A DNA stretch of 64,000 nucleotides, from assembly GCA_026182355.1 (NCBI GenBank), contig JAPFBL010000118.1, positions 435,001-499,000 on the forward strand, in the 5' to 3' direction. A program made the translations under genes and the position numbers. The first letter of the stretch is position 1. Every line of letters starts with the position of its first letter. This document shows positions 59,601 through 64,000 of this stretch, piece by piece. Under the pieces are notes generated by a model that saw only the letters and a program-made list of their open reading frames with translations, did no database searches and was not told where the DNA came from. Source of the stretch: Hermatobates lingyangjiaoensis (taxonomy: Eukaryota; Arthropoda; Insecta; Hemiptera; Hermatobatidae).

Positions 59601-62600
59601 GAAATGGTCTCCGCGTATAAAAATTTAATCGTATAAACAACGCGTTTCGAACACGTAGTGTTCTTCTTCAGGCATTAACTAAAAAATACAATGTTATGAG
59701 AGAGTTATCTATAGTACAAAGTAAATATAGTACAAAATAAAATAAAATAAGGAAGAGACTACGAACCTAAAGGTGAGTGTCTGTGGTACAAGAAAGGGAA
59801 TAGGATGGAAGTGGGTAAGGGTATGCAATTCTTCTACTTGCACCAATGAACAAATTCCTAAGTGTACAACTTTTCTTAATTATATTTATTATATATATAT
59901 ATAAATTTTATATATATATAAAGTTCTATTTTCACTTATATTTGTCTTTGTATTTCGTAATAGTTCTCTGTGTTATATTCTCAATATGTTTCCTACACTT
60001 AGTGTTAGAGCAAATGTAAAGGCCCAGCCTAACCTTTAGGAAAAAAAATAACAAAGAAATGTACCTGCCTTCCAATATGAAACGAAGAACACTACGTGTT
60101 CGAAACGCGTTGCTTATACGATTAAATTTTTATATGTGAAGACCATTTCATTAGCTTTTTACCCTGCAATGAGTAAATACCACATAATAACTGATTGCAC
60201 TACGTTAGAGCTTAAAATCGTACATACAGTTAAATAAAACAACGTCCAAACCACAATAAGAAAATGAGAAAAAATACTAAGATCTTTCAACCGAAACAAG
60301 CAGTATGAGTAATTTATACAAATAAGTAAATAAGGGTTTACAATCAATTACATGCATATGAATTTTATTCTGAAACAATTATACCGAGTTCTTATAGTAA
60401 TTACTCTGAACAGATGACAGAATAAACAGAAAACTTACTCAAAATAATCTTCAGCTTTGGAGACCTCATGGTAGCCAGCCACTGCCTCAACAAGAGGCAC
60501 AATAAAGTGGTCCAGAAAAACTTGTAAACCGAATCGAATGATTAGCCTTAAAAGAAAACTACGGTGATATAGTTTAATTCTTTTGTGAAGAAGAACTGCT
60601 TCAGATGAAGTTGACCTTTCCCAATCGTACAAACCAACCATTGCATCAAGCAGCAATTCTCGACTTGTTTCACATCCAAGGCCTCTGCAAAATATCCATT
60701 TTTTTTACAATTTTGTTATTACTAACTATGAAACGTTACCAACAAGAAGCTAAGATTAGTTTTGTAATCAATAACGCACAGTTTTTCAAACTTTTTTCGA
60801 CGCGGAACCCTTTTTGGTTCCAGTATAACTTTCCCGGGAACCCCAGTTCTAATGATTTCATACAATCATAATATAAATATTTGCATAAGCCTTTTTAAAT
60901 AGTATGTATGTTTAAAAACAATCAAAAAGTAATATTACTGCAATGTGTATTTTTCGAATAAAAATTCAAAACTAAAAGATTTTAATTTTCATAGTTTCCA
61001 TAAGTGCATAACACATAAAACAGAATTACTAGCAATTTTAACACAGAGTTTGTTTTATAATCATTTTTGACTTTATATTTGAGAGTTGGATTCTCAAGTT
61101 AGCCCCAGCATTAAATCTACTTCGGTATTTGGTTTTCTATGGCAGTTTAAAGGGAAAATCCAGTTTCCACATAAGTAGGTAGTGGGAAATAGCAGCAATG
61201 TGTGAAGTGCTACTTTTGCAATAGCAGGAAATTCGGGAATCAGATAGTTCCAAAAACTGACTAGTGATTCATCCTAAATATAAATAAAATTTTGATCACT
61301 TCTACTTATGGGTATACGTAGATATAAACATTATTCGGTTTCATGATTCACAAGAAATGAATCCATATCCACTCTGCAATAACGTAACCTGTTTTGATCG
61401 CTTTTACCTTAGCTTTCCAGTCATAACACCAATAAATCAAATCAGGCTGACGATTTTTTGCGTGTTGCCCTTTCGTCACCCCCAGGTTTGCCACAAACAA
61501 CTTGGGGGTGTCCAAGGTGGACCTCGCAGAGGCGAACACCACGATGCTACGTCGCGCATTTGACCAATCAATTTACGCAATAACGTATCCGTAACGTAAA
61601 GTAGGGCAATCTTTTTTTATGTTTTTTGTTTTTTTTTGTAAGTGATGTAGGGTCGTGGAAGCTCGCCTCTGCGTGGTCCACCTCAGGCGTATTCTCGGAG
61701 CCTGACATTGACTCTATCCTCGGTTAGGGCTTGGTGCCCCGAGATACGGCGAAAGAGCTTTCACGTTAAAAGGCATCAATCTGTTCTGTTATTACTCGCG
61801 ATAGCTGAAGAAGCAGGGTGCGTACAATAATACAAACAGGTTGATAGGGTAAATAGGTGGAATACGGTTTTATCAGGACTGACAGTCTATATTTTTATTA
61901 CTATAATGCTTATTTTTTTAAATAATAAAAGCATTTTATTAACTTTGAAATCAATAAAGAGACATTTTAATTTAAGCTCATTTAGAAAACTGATTACGTA
62001 TTTTTAATCGATAAAGTTTATGAGAAAACAGAAGAATTGGACAAAGCTGCTTCAAAACAGCTAAAATCAATTTTAAACTCAAACAGCTAAATGAAGAAAG
62101 GTTCTCATCGATGATAGAGTTAGGAGTCCTACTACAAGAATAATAAAGTCTTGTTGACTAGGTGCTTACAGTACAGCATTGTGTTTTAGTATTCGAAAAT
62201 TCGCCTTATATGTGGTTTTGCAAAAGTAAAAATTACACAAAGACAGAACTCAGAAAAGCACCATTATCAGGCTGACAAATCAAAACCAAGCATATGTACA
62301 ATATTGATGTTCCTTGGACAATTCTGTCCACCTATTACAAAAGGTGGTTATTGTCACTTAAAAACAATAAATTCTCGGAATTTAATTACAATCCTAATTA
62401 CTTTAAAACTTCATTTTTAAGAAGGCTACAATTAAATCCCCATCTATTCATAAACATCAAGTTGGTAATAGCCTTATAGACCGTAGATTCCACAAGTATC
62501 AAAACCTGGCTGTCCCACTTATTAAAAGCCATGGTCATGACTTGAGAATTAAATATGAACTCATTTTCCGATTTTCTTTACACCAAAATTTTTTTCTGAG

Positions 62601-62975
62601 AAAAGTTGCAAGAAATGAGATACTTTCATCCTCAAACCGGATATCATTAGGGGCATTTCTATCGTGAAACATCAAACAGACAGTCACCTGACTTTTATAT
62701 TTCAAGATTTAATTCAAATTTAGTTTCGAAATAAAAATCACAAAGAAATAACATAAGTCTCGATAAAAAAATGTATTACAAACAAAACAATATATATATA
62801 TATATAATAAGAAAAATGCATTTTACCTGGAAAGAGTATCAAACAAGTACCATGCACCGAGGACATCAGTCAAACAATTCTCGATCAGCATTTTAAAGAA
62901 AGGTACAATTAGTTTTATGCACGAAGTACCACCTTCATCGCACAACTTTTCCAAAGTGGTCATTACATTTTTTAC
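39245..62975 (-). CDS. WDR81: WDR81-like protein, C-terminal half (15 exons)
   Basis: Exons from 5' to 3': 62827-62975, 60439-60684, 59083-59308, 57740-57959, 57495-57670, 57198-57427, 54266-54423, 51357-51528, 51180-51283, 47467-47531, 45305-45512, 43653-43937, 42531-42677, 41800-41906, 39245-39467 (stop). About 905 residues. Leucine-rich helical segments come first, then an acidic and serine-rich linker, then [16 protein letters not shown], then WD40 blades ([55 protein letters not shown]). This order and the GNW..YWEHEIG motif match WDR81, a BEACH/WD40 protein that with WDR91 controls PI3-kinase activity during early-to-late endosome conversion. The BEACH half is off the window. All junctions are in phase except 57198 to 54423. 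Confidence 0.85.
39740..39955. repeat. Palindromic element, family B (copy B3)
   Basis: CAGAGTAAACTATAGGTACACAG at 39741 recurs inverted at about 39862-39886. The inner CCAATTTTCGGTTTAACC shows the family B motif, but the core is changed (CUAAUGA). It lies in the last WDR81 intron. Confidence 0.65.
40000..41160. other. WDR81 intron interior
   Basis: AT-rich. I see no exon, RNA gene or named repeat. Confidence 0.5.
41165..41370 (+). repeat. Family C unit (copy C1)
   Basis: The hammerhead-like motif is followed by a tail with ATAAAACTTCATTTGTGTGG and AATACCACACAATTACGGAT. The same tail follows the motif at 44.1 kb and recurs near 54.98 and 60.17 kb. Confidence 0.7.
41218..41262 (+). ncRNA. 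Hammerhead-like motif, family C (C1)
   Basis: CUGAAGA (41224-41230), extra U, stem II GAACAC/GUGUUC (6 perfect bp, AAA loop), GAAA (41247-41250), ACGCGU palindrome, U. Stem I next to the core has only one sure pair. A CACCA/TGGTG hairpin lies just upstream. Confidence 0.5.
41800..41906 (-). CDS. WDR81: WDR81 exon 14 of those visible
   Basis: After TTTGCAG. Encodes [20 protein letters not shown] and [10 protein letters not shown]: a full WD40 blade end. Phase 0 in, phase 2 out. Confidence 0.9.
42250..42420 (+). mobile_element. Degraded SINE body
   Basis: GTATAATGTCAGGCTACTCGTTAAAGAT and the ACTTCCGATGTA end follow the SINE consensus. The head is missing. Confidence 0.5.
42531..42677 (-). CDS. 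WDR81: WDR81 exon 13 of those visible
   Basis: After TTCTGCAG. Encodes [40 protein letters not shown]: one WD40 blade and the start of the next. Exactly 49 codons, phase 0 both ends. Confidence 0.9.
42975..43070. repeat. Family A half element (A8)
   Basis: Only a left-type arm remains. Its minus-strand motif (42980-43022) keeps GACU, CUGACGA, GAAA, AGAUCU, U and AGUC, while stem II is disrupted (GACCG with CUCUU). Confidence 0.6.
43165..43475. repeat. Palindromic element, family B (copy B5)
   Basis: Arms with CTTACAGTCTCTAATTTTCG (left) and its inverse (right) around GTACAGTTTCCAACCATCTC. It shares its outer TTCGATGAAAATACGATCCG with 50.6 kb. Located in a WDR81 intron. Confidence 0.8.
43392..43425 (+). 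ncRNA. Hammerhead-like motif, family B, right arm of B5
   Basis: UCUC (43392-43395), CUGAAGA (43396-43402), extra C, stem II GGUU/AACC, GAAA (43414-43417), AAUU palindrome, A at the cleavage position, GAGA (43422-43425). Stem I is a perfect 4 bp. The left arm has CUAAAGA and is dead. Confidence 0.5.
43653..43937 (-). CDS. WDR81: WDR81 exon 12 of those visible
   Basis: After GATGCTAG. 95 codons, phase 0 both ends, GC-rich. Encodes [40 protein letters not shown] and [13 protein letters not shown]: two WD40 blades. Confidence 0.95.
44060..44265 (+). repeat. Family C unit (copy C2)
   Basis: The motif then GTAATAAACTTTTTTGTTTG and GAGTAAATACCACACTATAA. A 23-bp TACTTTCCCCAATATGAG block is tandemly repeated (about 44157 and 44203). 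Confidence 0.75.
44081..44121 (+). ncRNA. Best single hammerhead-like motif, family C (C2)
   Basis: UAAC (44081-44084), CUGAAGA (44085-44091), extra A, G, stem II AACAU/GUGUU, G, GAAA (44108-44111), ACGCGU palindrome, A at the cleavage position (44117), GUUA (44118-44121). Stem I UAAC/GUUA is a perfect 4 bp and all core bases match the consensus. Confidence 0.6.
44680..44776 (-). repeat. hAT-like terminal relic
   Basis: The minus strand starts CCAGTGAAGGCAAACTTTTT and continues GAGTTCGGTGTGTCAAAATT. The same block is at 63545-63590 on the other strand. Confidence 0.45.
45305..45512 (-). CDS. WDR81: WDR81 exon 11 of those visible: start of WD40 region
   Basis: After TTTGTAG. Encodes [17 protein letters not shown], then [20 protein letters not shown] and [16 protein letters not shown]. 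The first motif is the strongest link to WDR81. Phase 2 in, phase 0 out. Confidence 0.95.
45520..46640. other. WDR81 intron interior
   Basis: AT-rich. No coding or RNA feature seen. A (TAA)n tract is at 46614-46632. Confidence 0.5.
46684..46745. repeat. Hairpin in intron
   Basis: GATACACGTGGCCTGGGA and TCCCAGGCCATGTGTATC are inverted 18-mers with one mismatch, 22 bp apart. Another 20-bp-arm palindrome (AAAATATAAGAAAAGACATG) is at 46806-46857. Confidence 0.7.
46950..46987 (-). ncRNA. Hammerhead-like motif, family D relative
   Basis: On the minus strand: GUC, CUGGAGA (A6 changed to G), extra U, stem II GUCUA/UAGAC (5 bp), GAAA, ACGU palindrome, C at the cleavage position, GGC. It is the only copy with the preferred C at that site, but A6 is lost. 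Confidence 0.4.
47467..47531 (-). CDS. WDR81: WDR81 exon 10 of those visible
   Basis: After GTTTCAG and before GTAATA. Serine-rich linker with [20 protein letters not shown]. Phase 0 in, phase 2 out. Supported by phase on both sides. Confidence 0.75.
48050..48505 (-). repeat. Dispersed repeat, inverted copy of 6375-6845
   Basis: Same sequence order on the minus strand. The microsatellite part is short here (GTGTGTGTGTGG with GGGTGGGTGGG at 48350-48376). Confidence 0.7.
49045..49253 (-). pseudogene. Decayed partial duplicate of WDR81 exon 51357-51528
   Basis: ATCACAACCCTACAAAAAAG and GTCAATAATGTGCAGTTATTTGG (here cut short) occur both here and at 51.44-51.6 kb, so the copy covers intron plus about the first 105 bp of the exon. 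The exon part has one extra base after ATAAAA, which breaks the frame, and there is no donor. It lies in the next intron of the same gene in the same orientation. Confidence 0.85.
49385..50290. mobile_element. About 0.9-kb element with long inverted arms
   Basis: AAATTCCACCATAGATGACT (49408) has an inverted partner near 50255-50270, and AGTATAAACGTTACTAAAGAACC (part) pairs with 50109-50135. The arms are about 155 and 185 bp at about 75 percent identity. A second, tight hairpin with TTTTTAAATTGTAGGAC is at 49540-49612. A 60-codon frame at 49624-49806 resembles nothing I know. Confidence 0.6.
50368..50400 (-). ncRNA. Hammerhead-like motif, family B, left arm of B6
   Basis: On the minus strand: UCUC, CUGAAGA, extra C, GGU(UCA)ACC, GAAA, AAUU palindrome, A, GAGA. 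Stem I is a perfect 4 bp. Confidence 0.5.
50509..50541 (+). ncRNA. Hammerhead-like motif, family B, right arm of B6
   Basis: UCUC (50509-50512), CUGAAGA (50513-50519), extra C, GGU(UCA)ACC, GAAA (50530-50533), AAUU, A (50537), GAGA (50538-50541). Mirror of the left arm. Confidence 0.5.
50634..50672 (+). repeat. TA microsatellite
   Basis: About 19 uninterrupted TA units, the longest pure run in the window, between two palindromes. Confidence 0.95.
50690..50935. repeat. Inverted repeat with GC-rich centre
   Basis: TATTGAAAAAGACGAGCCAA (50693) is inverted at 50911-50930. The 200-bp centre is GC-rich, with an open frame that lacks recognisable motifs. TA sequence on both outer sides. Confidence 0.75.
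51180..51283 (-). CDS. WDR81: WDR81 exon 9 of those visible
   Basis: After ATTCTAG and before GTAGTT. Encodes [20 protein letters not shown] and [11 protein letters not shown]. Phase 1 in, phase 0 out. Confidence 0.8.
51357..51528 (-). CDS. WDR81: WDR81 exon 8 of those visible (source of the duplicate)
   Basis: After TTTTGTAG and before GTTTGC. Encodes [20 protein letters not shown] and [20 protein letters not shown]. Phase 0 in, phase 1 out. Confidence 0.9.
51835..52205. repeat. Palindromic element related to family D
   Basis: TTGTTGTTGAGAGTTGACGTC and its inverse GACCTCAACCCTCAACAAT enclose arms with GCCATCTTCAGGGCTACAA / TTGTAGCCCTGAAGC. The left arm (minus strand) has GCC, CUGAAGA, extra U and a GGCAUA/UAUGUC stem, but then GAUA where GAAA is expected. 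Confidence 0.7.
52290..52420. repeat. Family A short element (A9)
   Basis: Left arm complete with CACGTGAAATAACAATCAATG, then a short right end TTTCTTATTGTGGTTTGAAC. The centre is only a few bases, so the right hammerhead arm is deleted. Confidence 0.7.
52337..52379 (-). ncRNA. Hammerhead-like motif, family A, canonical CUGAUGA core (A9)
   Basis: On the minus strand: GAUU, CUGAUGA, extra A, stem II GACCG/CGGUU (5 bp with G-U), 7-base loop, GAAA, AGAUCU palindrome, U, AGUC. Stem I is 4 bp with one G-U. This is the copy closest to the textbook core. Confidence 0.6.
53170..53367 (+). pseudogene. LINE reverse transcriptase C-terminal fragment
   Basis: The frame reads [20 protein letters not shown] and [17 protein letters not shown]: the Cys/His knuckle near the end of LINE reverse transcriptases. 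It differs from the copy at 104-400. Confidence 0.5.
53700..53756. repeat. Hairpin
   Basis: AAAATATGTCACGC and GCGTGACATATTTT are inverted 14-mers with a 14-base loop (ACAAAACATCTTTGG). Confidence 0.7.
54266..54423 (-). CDS. WDR81: WDR81 exon 7 of those visible
   Basis: After GTTTTAG. Encodes [20 protein letters not shown] and [19 protein letters not shown]. Its start phase does not fit the previous exon found, so an exon upstream is missing or its start is misplaced. The end (AGG before GTATTT) fits exon 51528. Confidence 0.75.
54575..55030. repeat. Family C inverted pair (copy C3)
   Basis: A minus-strand unit (54575-54670, with GTTTATTACAAGAAACTAAG) and a plus-strand tail (54983-55025, GAGTAAATACCACACTATAA) enclose a GC-rich 120-bp block at 54850-54965. 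Confidence 0.65.
54622..54663 (-). ncRNA. Hammerhead-like motif, family C (C3)
   Basis: On the minus strand: UAAC, CUGAAGA, extra A, stem II GAACAU/GUGUUC (6 bp with one U-G), GAAA, ACGCGU palindrome, U, then GCUUA, which pairs with UAAC if one C is bulged. Confidence 0.5.
55040..57190. other. WDR81 intron, missing exon expected nearby
   Basis: AT-rich. It includes a hairpin at 55699-55742 (AACCTCTAATGTAGTA, inverted) and a hAT-like end CAGTGTTGCTCAAACCTGTA near 56811. The phase gap between exons at 57198 and 54423 should be filled by an exon here that I could not identify. Confidence 0.5.
57198..57427 (-). CDS. WDR81: WDR81 exon 6 of those visible
   Basis: After TTTTCAG and before GTAATT. 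Encodes [20 protein letters not shown] and [20 protein letters not shown]: helical. Phase 0 in, phase 2 out. Confidence 0.85.
57495..57670 (-). CDS. WDR81: WDR81 exon 5 of those visible
   Basis: After TGTTCCAG and before GTTTAA. Encodes [20 protein letters not shown] and [20 protein letters not shown]. Phase 1 in, phase 0 out. Confidence 0.9.
57740..57959 (-). CDS. WDR81: WDR81 exon 4 of those visible
   Basis: After TTTTTCAG and before GTAAGT. Encodes [39 protein letters not shown]. Phase 0 in, phase 1 out. Confidence 0.9.
57970..58740. other. WDR81 intron interior
   Basis: AT-rich. No feature seen beyond chance open frames. Confidence 0.5.
58765..58985. repeat. Palindromic element, family A (copy A10)
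   Basis: Arms with CCAAACCACATTAAGAAATC / ATTTCTTACTGTGGTTTAG. Left arm core changed to CUGACUA. Confidence 0.75.
58876..58918 (+). ncRNA. Hammerhead-like motif, family A, right arm of A10
   Basis: GACU, CUGACGA, extra A, stem II GACCG with CGUUU (one mismatch), GAAA, AGAUUU (self-complementary with G-U), A, AGUC. Stem I is a perfect 4 bp. Confidence 0.5.
59083..59308 (-). CDS. WDR81: WDR81 exon 3 of those visible
   Basis: After TATTTTAG and before GTAAAT. Acidic, Ser-rich linker with [20 protein letters not shown] and [19 protein letters not shown]. Likely disordered. Phase 2 in, phase 0 out. Confidence 0.85.
59590..60215. repeat. Family C inverted pair (copy C4)
   Basis: AAAAGCTAATGAAATGGTCT (59590) and the following 75 bp recur inverted at 60082-60165, about 400 bp apart. 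The TA-rich centre lies at 59880-59925. The GAGTAAATACCACATAATAA tail follows at 60170. Confidence 0.8.
59633..59676 (-). ncRNA. Hammerhead-like motif, family C (C4, left arm)
   Basis: On the minus strand: CUGAAGA, extra A, stem II GAACAC/GUGUUC (6 bp, UAC loop), GAAA, ACGCGU palindrome, U. Stem I is weak. The right-arm copy at 60084-60115 keeps stem II, GAAA and stem III but lost CUG. Confidence 0.5.
60243..60310 (-). repeat. Family A arm fragment (A11)
   Basis: GTCCAAACCACAATAAGAAA then GATCTTTCAACCG; cut off before the core. Confidence 0.6.
60439..60684 (-). CDS. WDR81: WDR81 exon 2 of those visible
   Basis: After TTTTGCAG and before GTAAGT. Encodes [20 protein letters not shown] and [20 protein letters not shown]. 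Phase 2 in, phase 2 out. Confidence 0.9.
60777..61376. mobile_element. hAT-type non-autonomous element with perfect 8-bp target duplication
   Basis: CAATAACG flanks both ends (60769-60776 and 61377-61384). Ends CACAGTTTTTCAAAC and, inverted, CAGAGTGGATATGG. The 600-bp interior is related, inverted, to 22490-23121. No transposase frame. Confidence 0.9.
61455..61790. repeat. Unclassified repeat with GGTGGACCTC words
   Basis: CCAAGGTGGACCTCGCAGAG and GCGTGGTCCACCTCAGGCG are inverted within 170 bp. The same words occur at 13.89 kb in the retro-insertion. No domain found. Confidence 0.4.
61800..62820. other. WDR81 intron interior
   Basis: AT-rich. A short TA run lies at 62791-62806 next to the exon. 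No gene seen. Confidence 0.5.
62827..62975 (-). CDS. WDR81: WDR81 exon 1 of those visible
   Basis: After ATTTTTAG and before GTAAAA. Encodes [20 protein letters not shown] and [19 protein letters not shown]. Phase 2 out. The gene continues upstream beyond 64000. Confidence 0.85.
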
Positions 62976-62979
62976 CTAA

Positions 62980-63815
62980 AAATAAATAATTTCTGGTAAT
63001 TTACAACTTCATTAAGTTATACTTCATTAAGAAAGAAGATAATTAGTGTTAAATAAAGTAAATTTTGTAATGAGCAGTAAAAGACACAGGTTAACAATGT
63101 GGTAACATAGATGAAATTAGCCATGATTTGATGTATATCAATACTGAAACACTGAAACTTCGCATCAAAGCCTGACAGCTTTAACTGCACTTACTACTCT
63201 CTTCTACTCATATATGTATTCTTGTCCTTCTTATGTATTTGGCAAAGAGTACTCAGTATTAAAAGAACTGAATGTAAAGATCTTTATTTTACATTCAAAG
63301 TATTTGTGGTTATTATTTATCCGTTTTAACTATAGTTTTCCATTCGCGTAATTTGCATGTAATATACTAGTACACATAGGCCACATGGAACAGTTTTAGA
63401 AAAGAGAACCACAAATTAATAAAACCGTAACTGATGATTTATTACTTTTCAAAATAATCATCCTTAATTAGGAACCTTTTTCATTCGCCTAAGCCACTTT
63501 CAAAGAATGAATGACACTAAAAATTGGGTATCTCATTCAGTTCTATGCCTTTTGAGTTCGGCATGTCAAAATTTTAAAAATTCGTAACATAATTACGATT
63601 ATAACAAAAAAAAATTGTTGCTTGTTTAAAGTCCTCTAAAATAAAAAAAAACAAAATGATGAAAAGAATGATTTACTTTTACAGCCTTGTTTTACATAGG
63701 TCATTGACACATAACATCAATAAAATTCAATAGAAAAAACAACAATTACAATGAATAAAAACAAATACGGTGAATGAAAACAATTGCAGTGGAAAAACAA
63801 TGCTTACAAGAATTC
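62980..63815. other. WDR81 intron, with an hAT-like relic at 63545-63590
   Basis: No exon seen. CCTTTTGAGTTCGGCATGTC at 63549 matches the relic at 44.7 kb, inverted. Confidence 0.5.
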
Positions 63816-63826
63816 AAATGTGTACG

Positions 63827-63864
63827 AACAAGCTTTCGACTTCCACACACGTCATCGTCGGGTT
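63827..63864 (-). ncRNA. Hammerhead-like motif, seventh family
   Basis: On the minus strand: AAC, CCGACGA (C for U4, as in family F), extra U, stem II GAC/GUC, GAAA, AGCU palindrome, U, GUU. Stem I AAC/GUU is a perfect 3 bp. No partner arm is visible before the window ends. Confidence 0.4.
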
Positions 63865-64000
63865 AGATTAATCTACACAAGTGCTCCTTAATAATGGAAC
63901 CCGAACAGTCGGGGCGTTAACCCCGCCGCATACGTTAATAAATTGTTGAAAGGAACGGAACTTAGGCAAAAGTTCTACACATTAATCTGAGTGATTGTAC

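Overview
The window looks like AT-rich nuclear DNA of an arthropod, probably an insect. It has short exons with GT-AG introns of 0.2 to 5.7 kb, tRNA-derived SINEs, Jockey/R1-type LINE tails, Penelope-like elements (PLEs), hAT-type non-autonomous transposons and many TA microsatellites. There are no bacterial-style operons. Most open reading frames longer than 60 codons are accidental or belong to repeats.

Two protein genes are supported, and they face each other. On the plus strand (1897-30351) lie the last part of a fibronectin-III ectodomain, one membrane helix, and a complete tyrosine kinase domain with a short kinase insert. This is a receptor tyrosine kinase, best matched by memory to Torso-like receptors; exons encoding its N-terminus lie outside the window. 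On the minus strand (62975 down to 39245) lie 15 exons of the C-terminal half of a WDR81-like protein: an alpha-helical middle region followed by WD40 blades and the stop codon. Its BEACH-containing N-terminal half would lie beyond position 64000. Intron phases agree at every junction but one, which suggests one unfound WDR81 exon between 54.4 and 57.2 kb.

The 9 kb between the two 3' ends and most introns are filled with repeats. Three PLE fragments are stacked at 32.4-35.35 kb, and a head-to-head pair sits at 16.5-17.75 kb. Around them are at least eight families of palindromic (inverted-repeat) elements, usually bordered by TA runs.

The most interesting result concerns these palindromes. 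In most families each arm holds a hammerhead-ribozyme-like core: stem I, CUGANGA, one extra base, stem II, GAAA, a tiny self-complementary stem III (AGAUCU, ACGCGU, AAUU, ACGU, AGGCCU, AGCU or AUAU), one base at the cleavage position, then stem I again. Families with unrelated sequence share this layout, and within a palindrome the two cores always point outward from the centre. Type I hammerheads with tiny stem III are established for PLEs and animal retrozymes. The inverted, TA-bordered form and the shared extra base are what I would test first. Cleavage activity is an inference.

Other structures include a decayed duplicate of a WDR81 exon, an 18-bp minisatellite inside an hAT-like element, a 170-bp GC-rich tandem array, a SINE split by an insertion with a 13-bp target duplication, and an hAT-type element with a perfect 8-bp target duplication.
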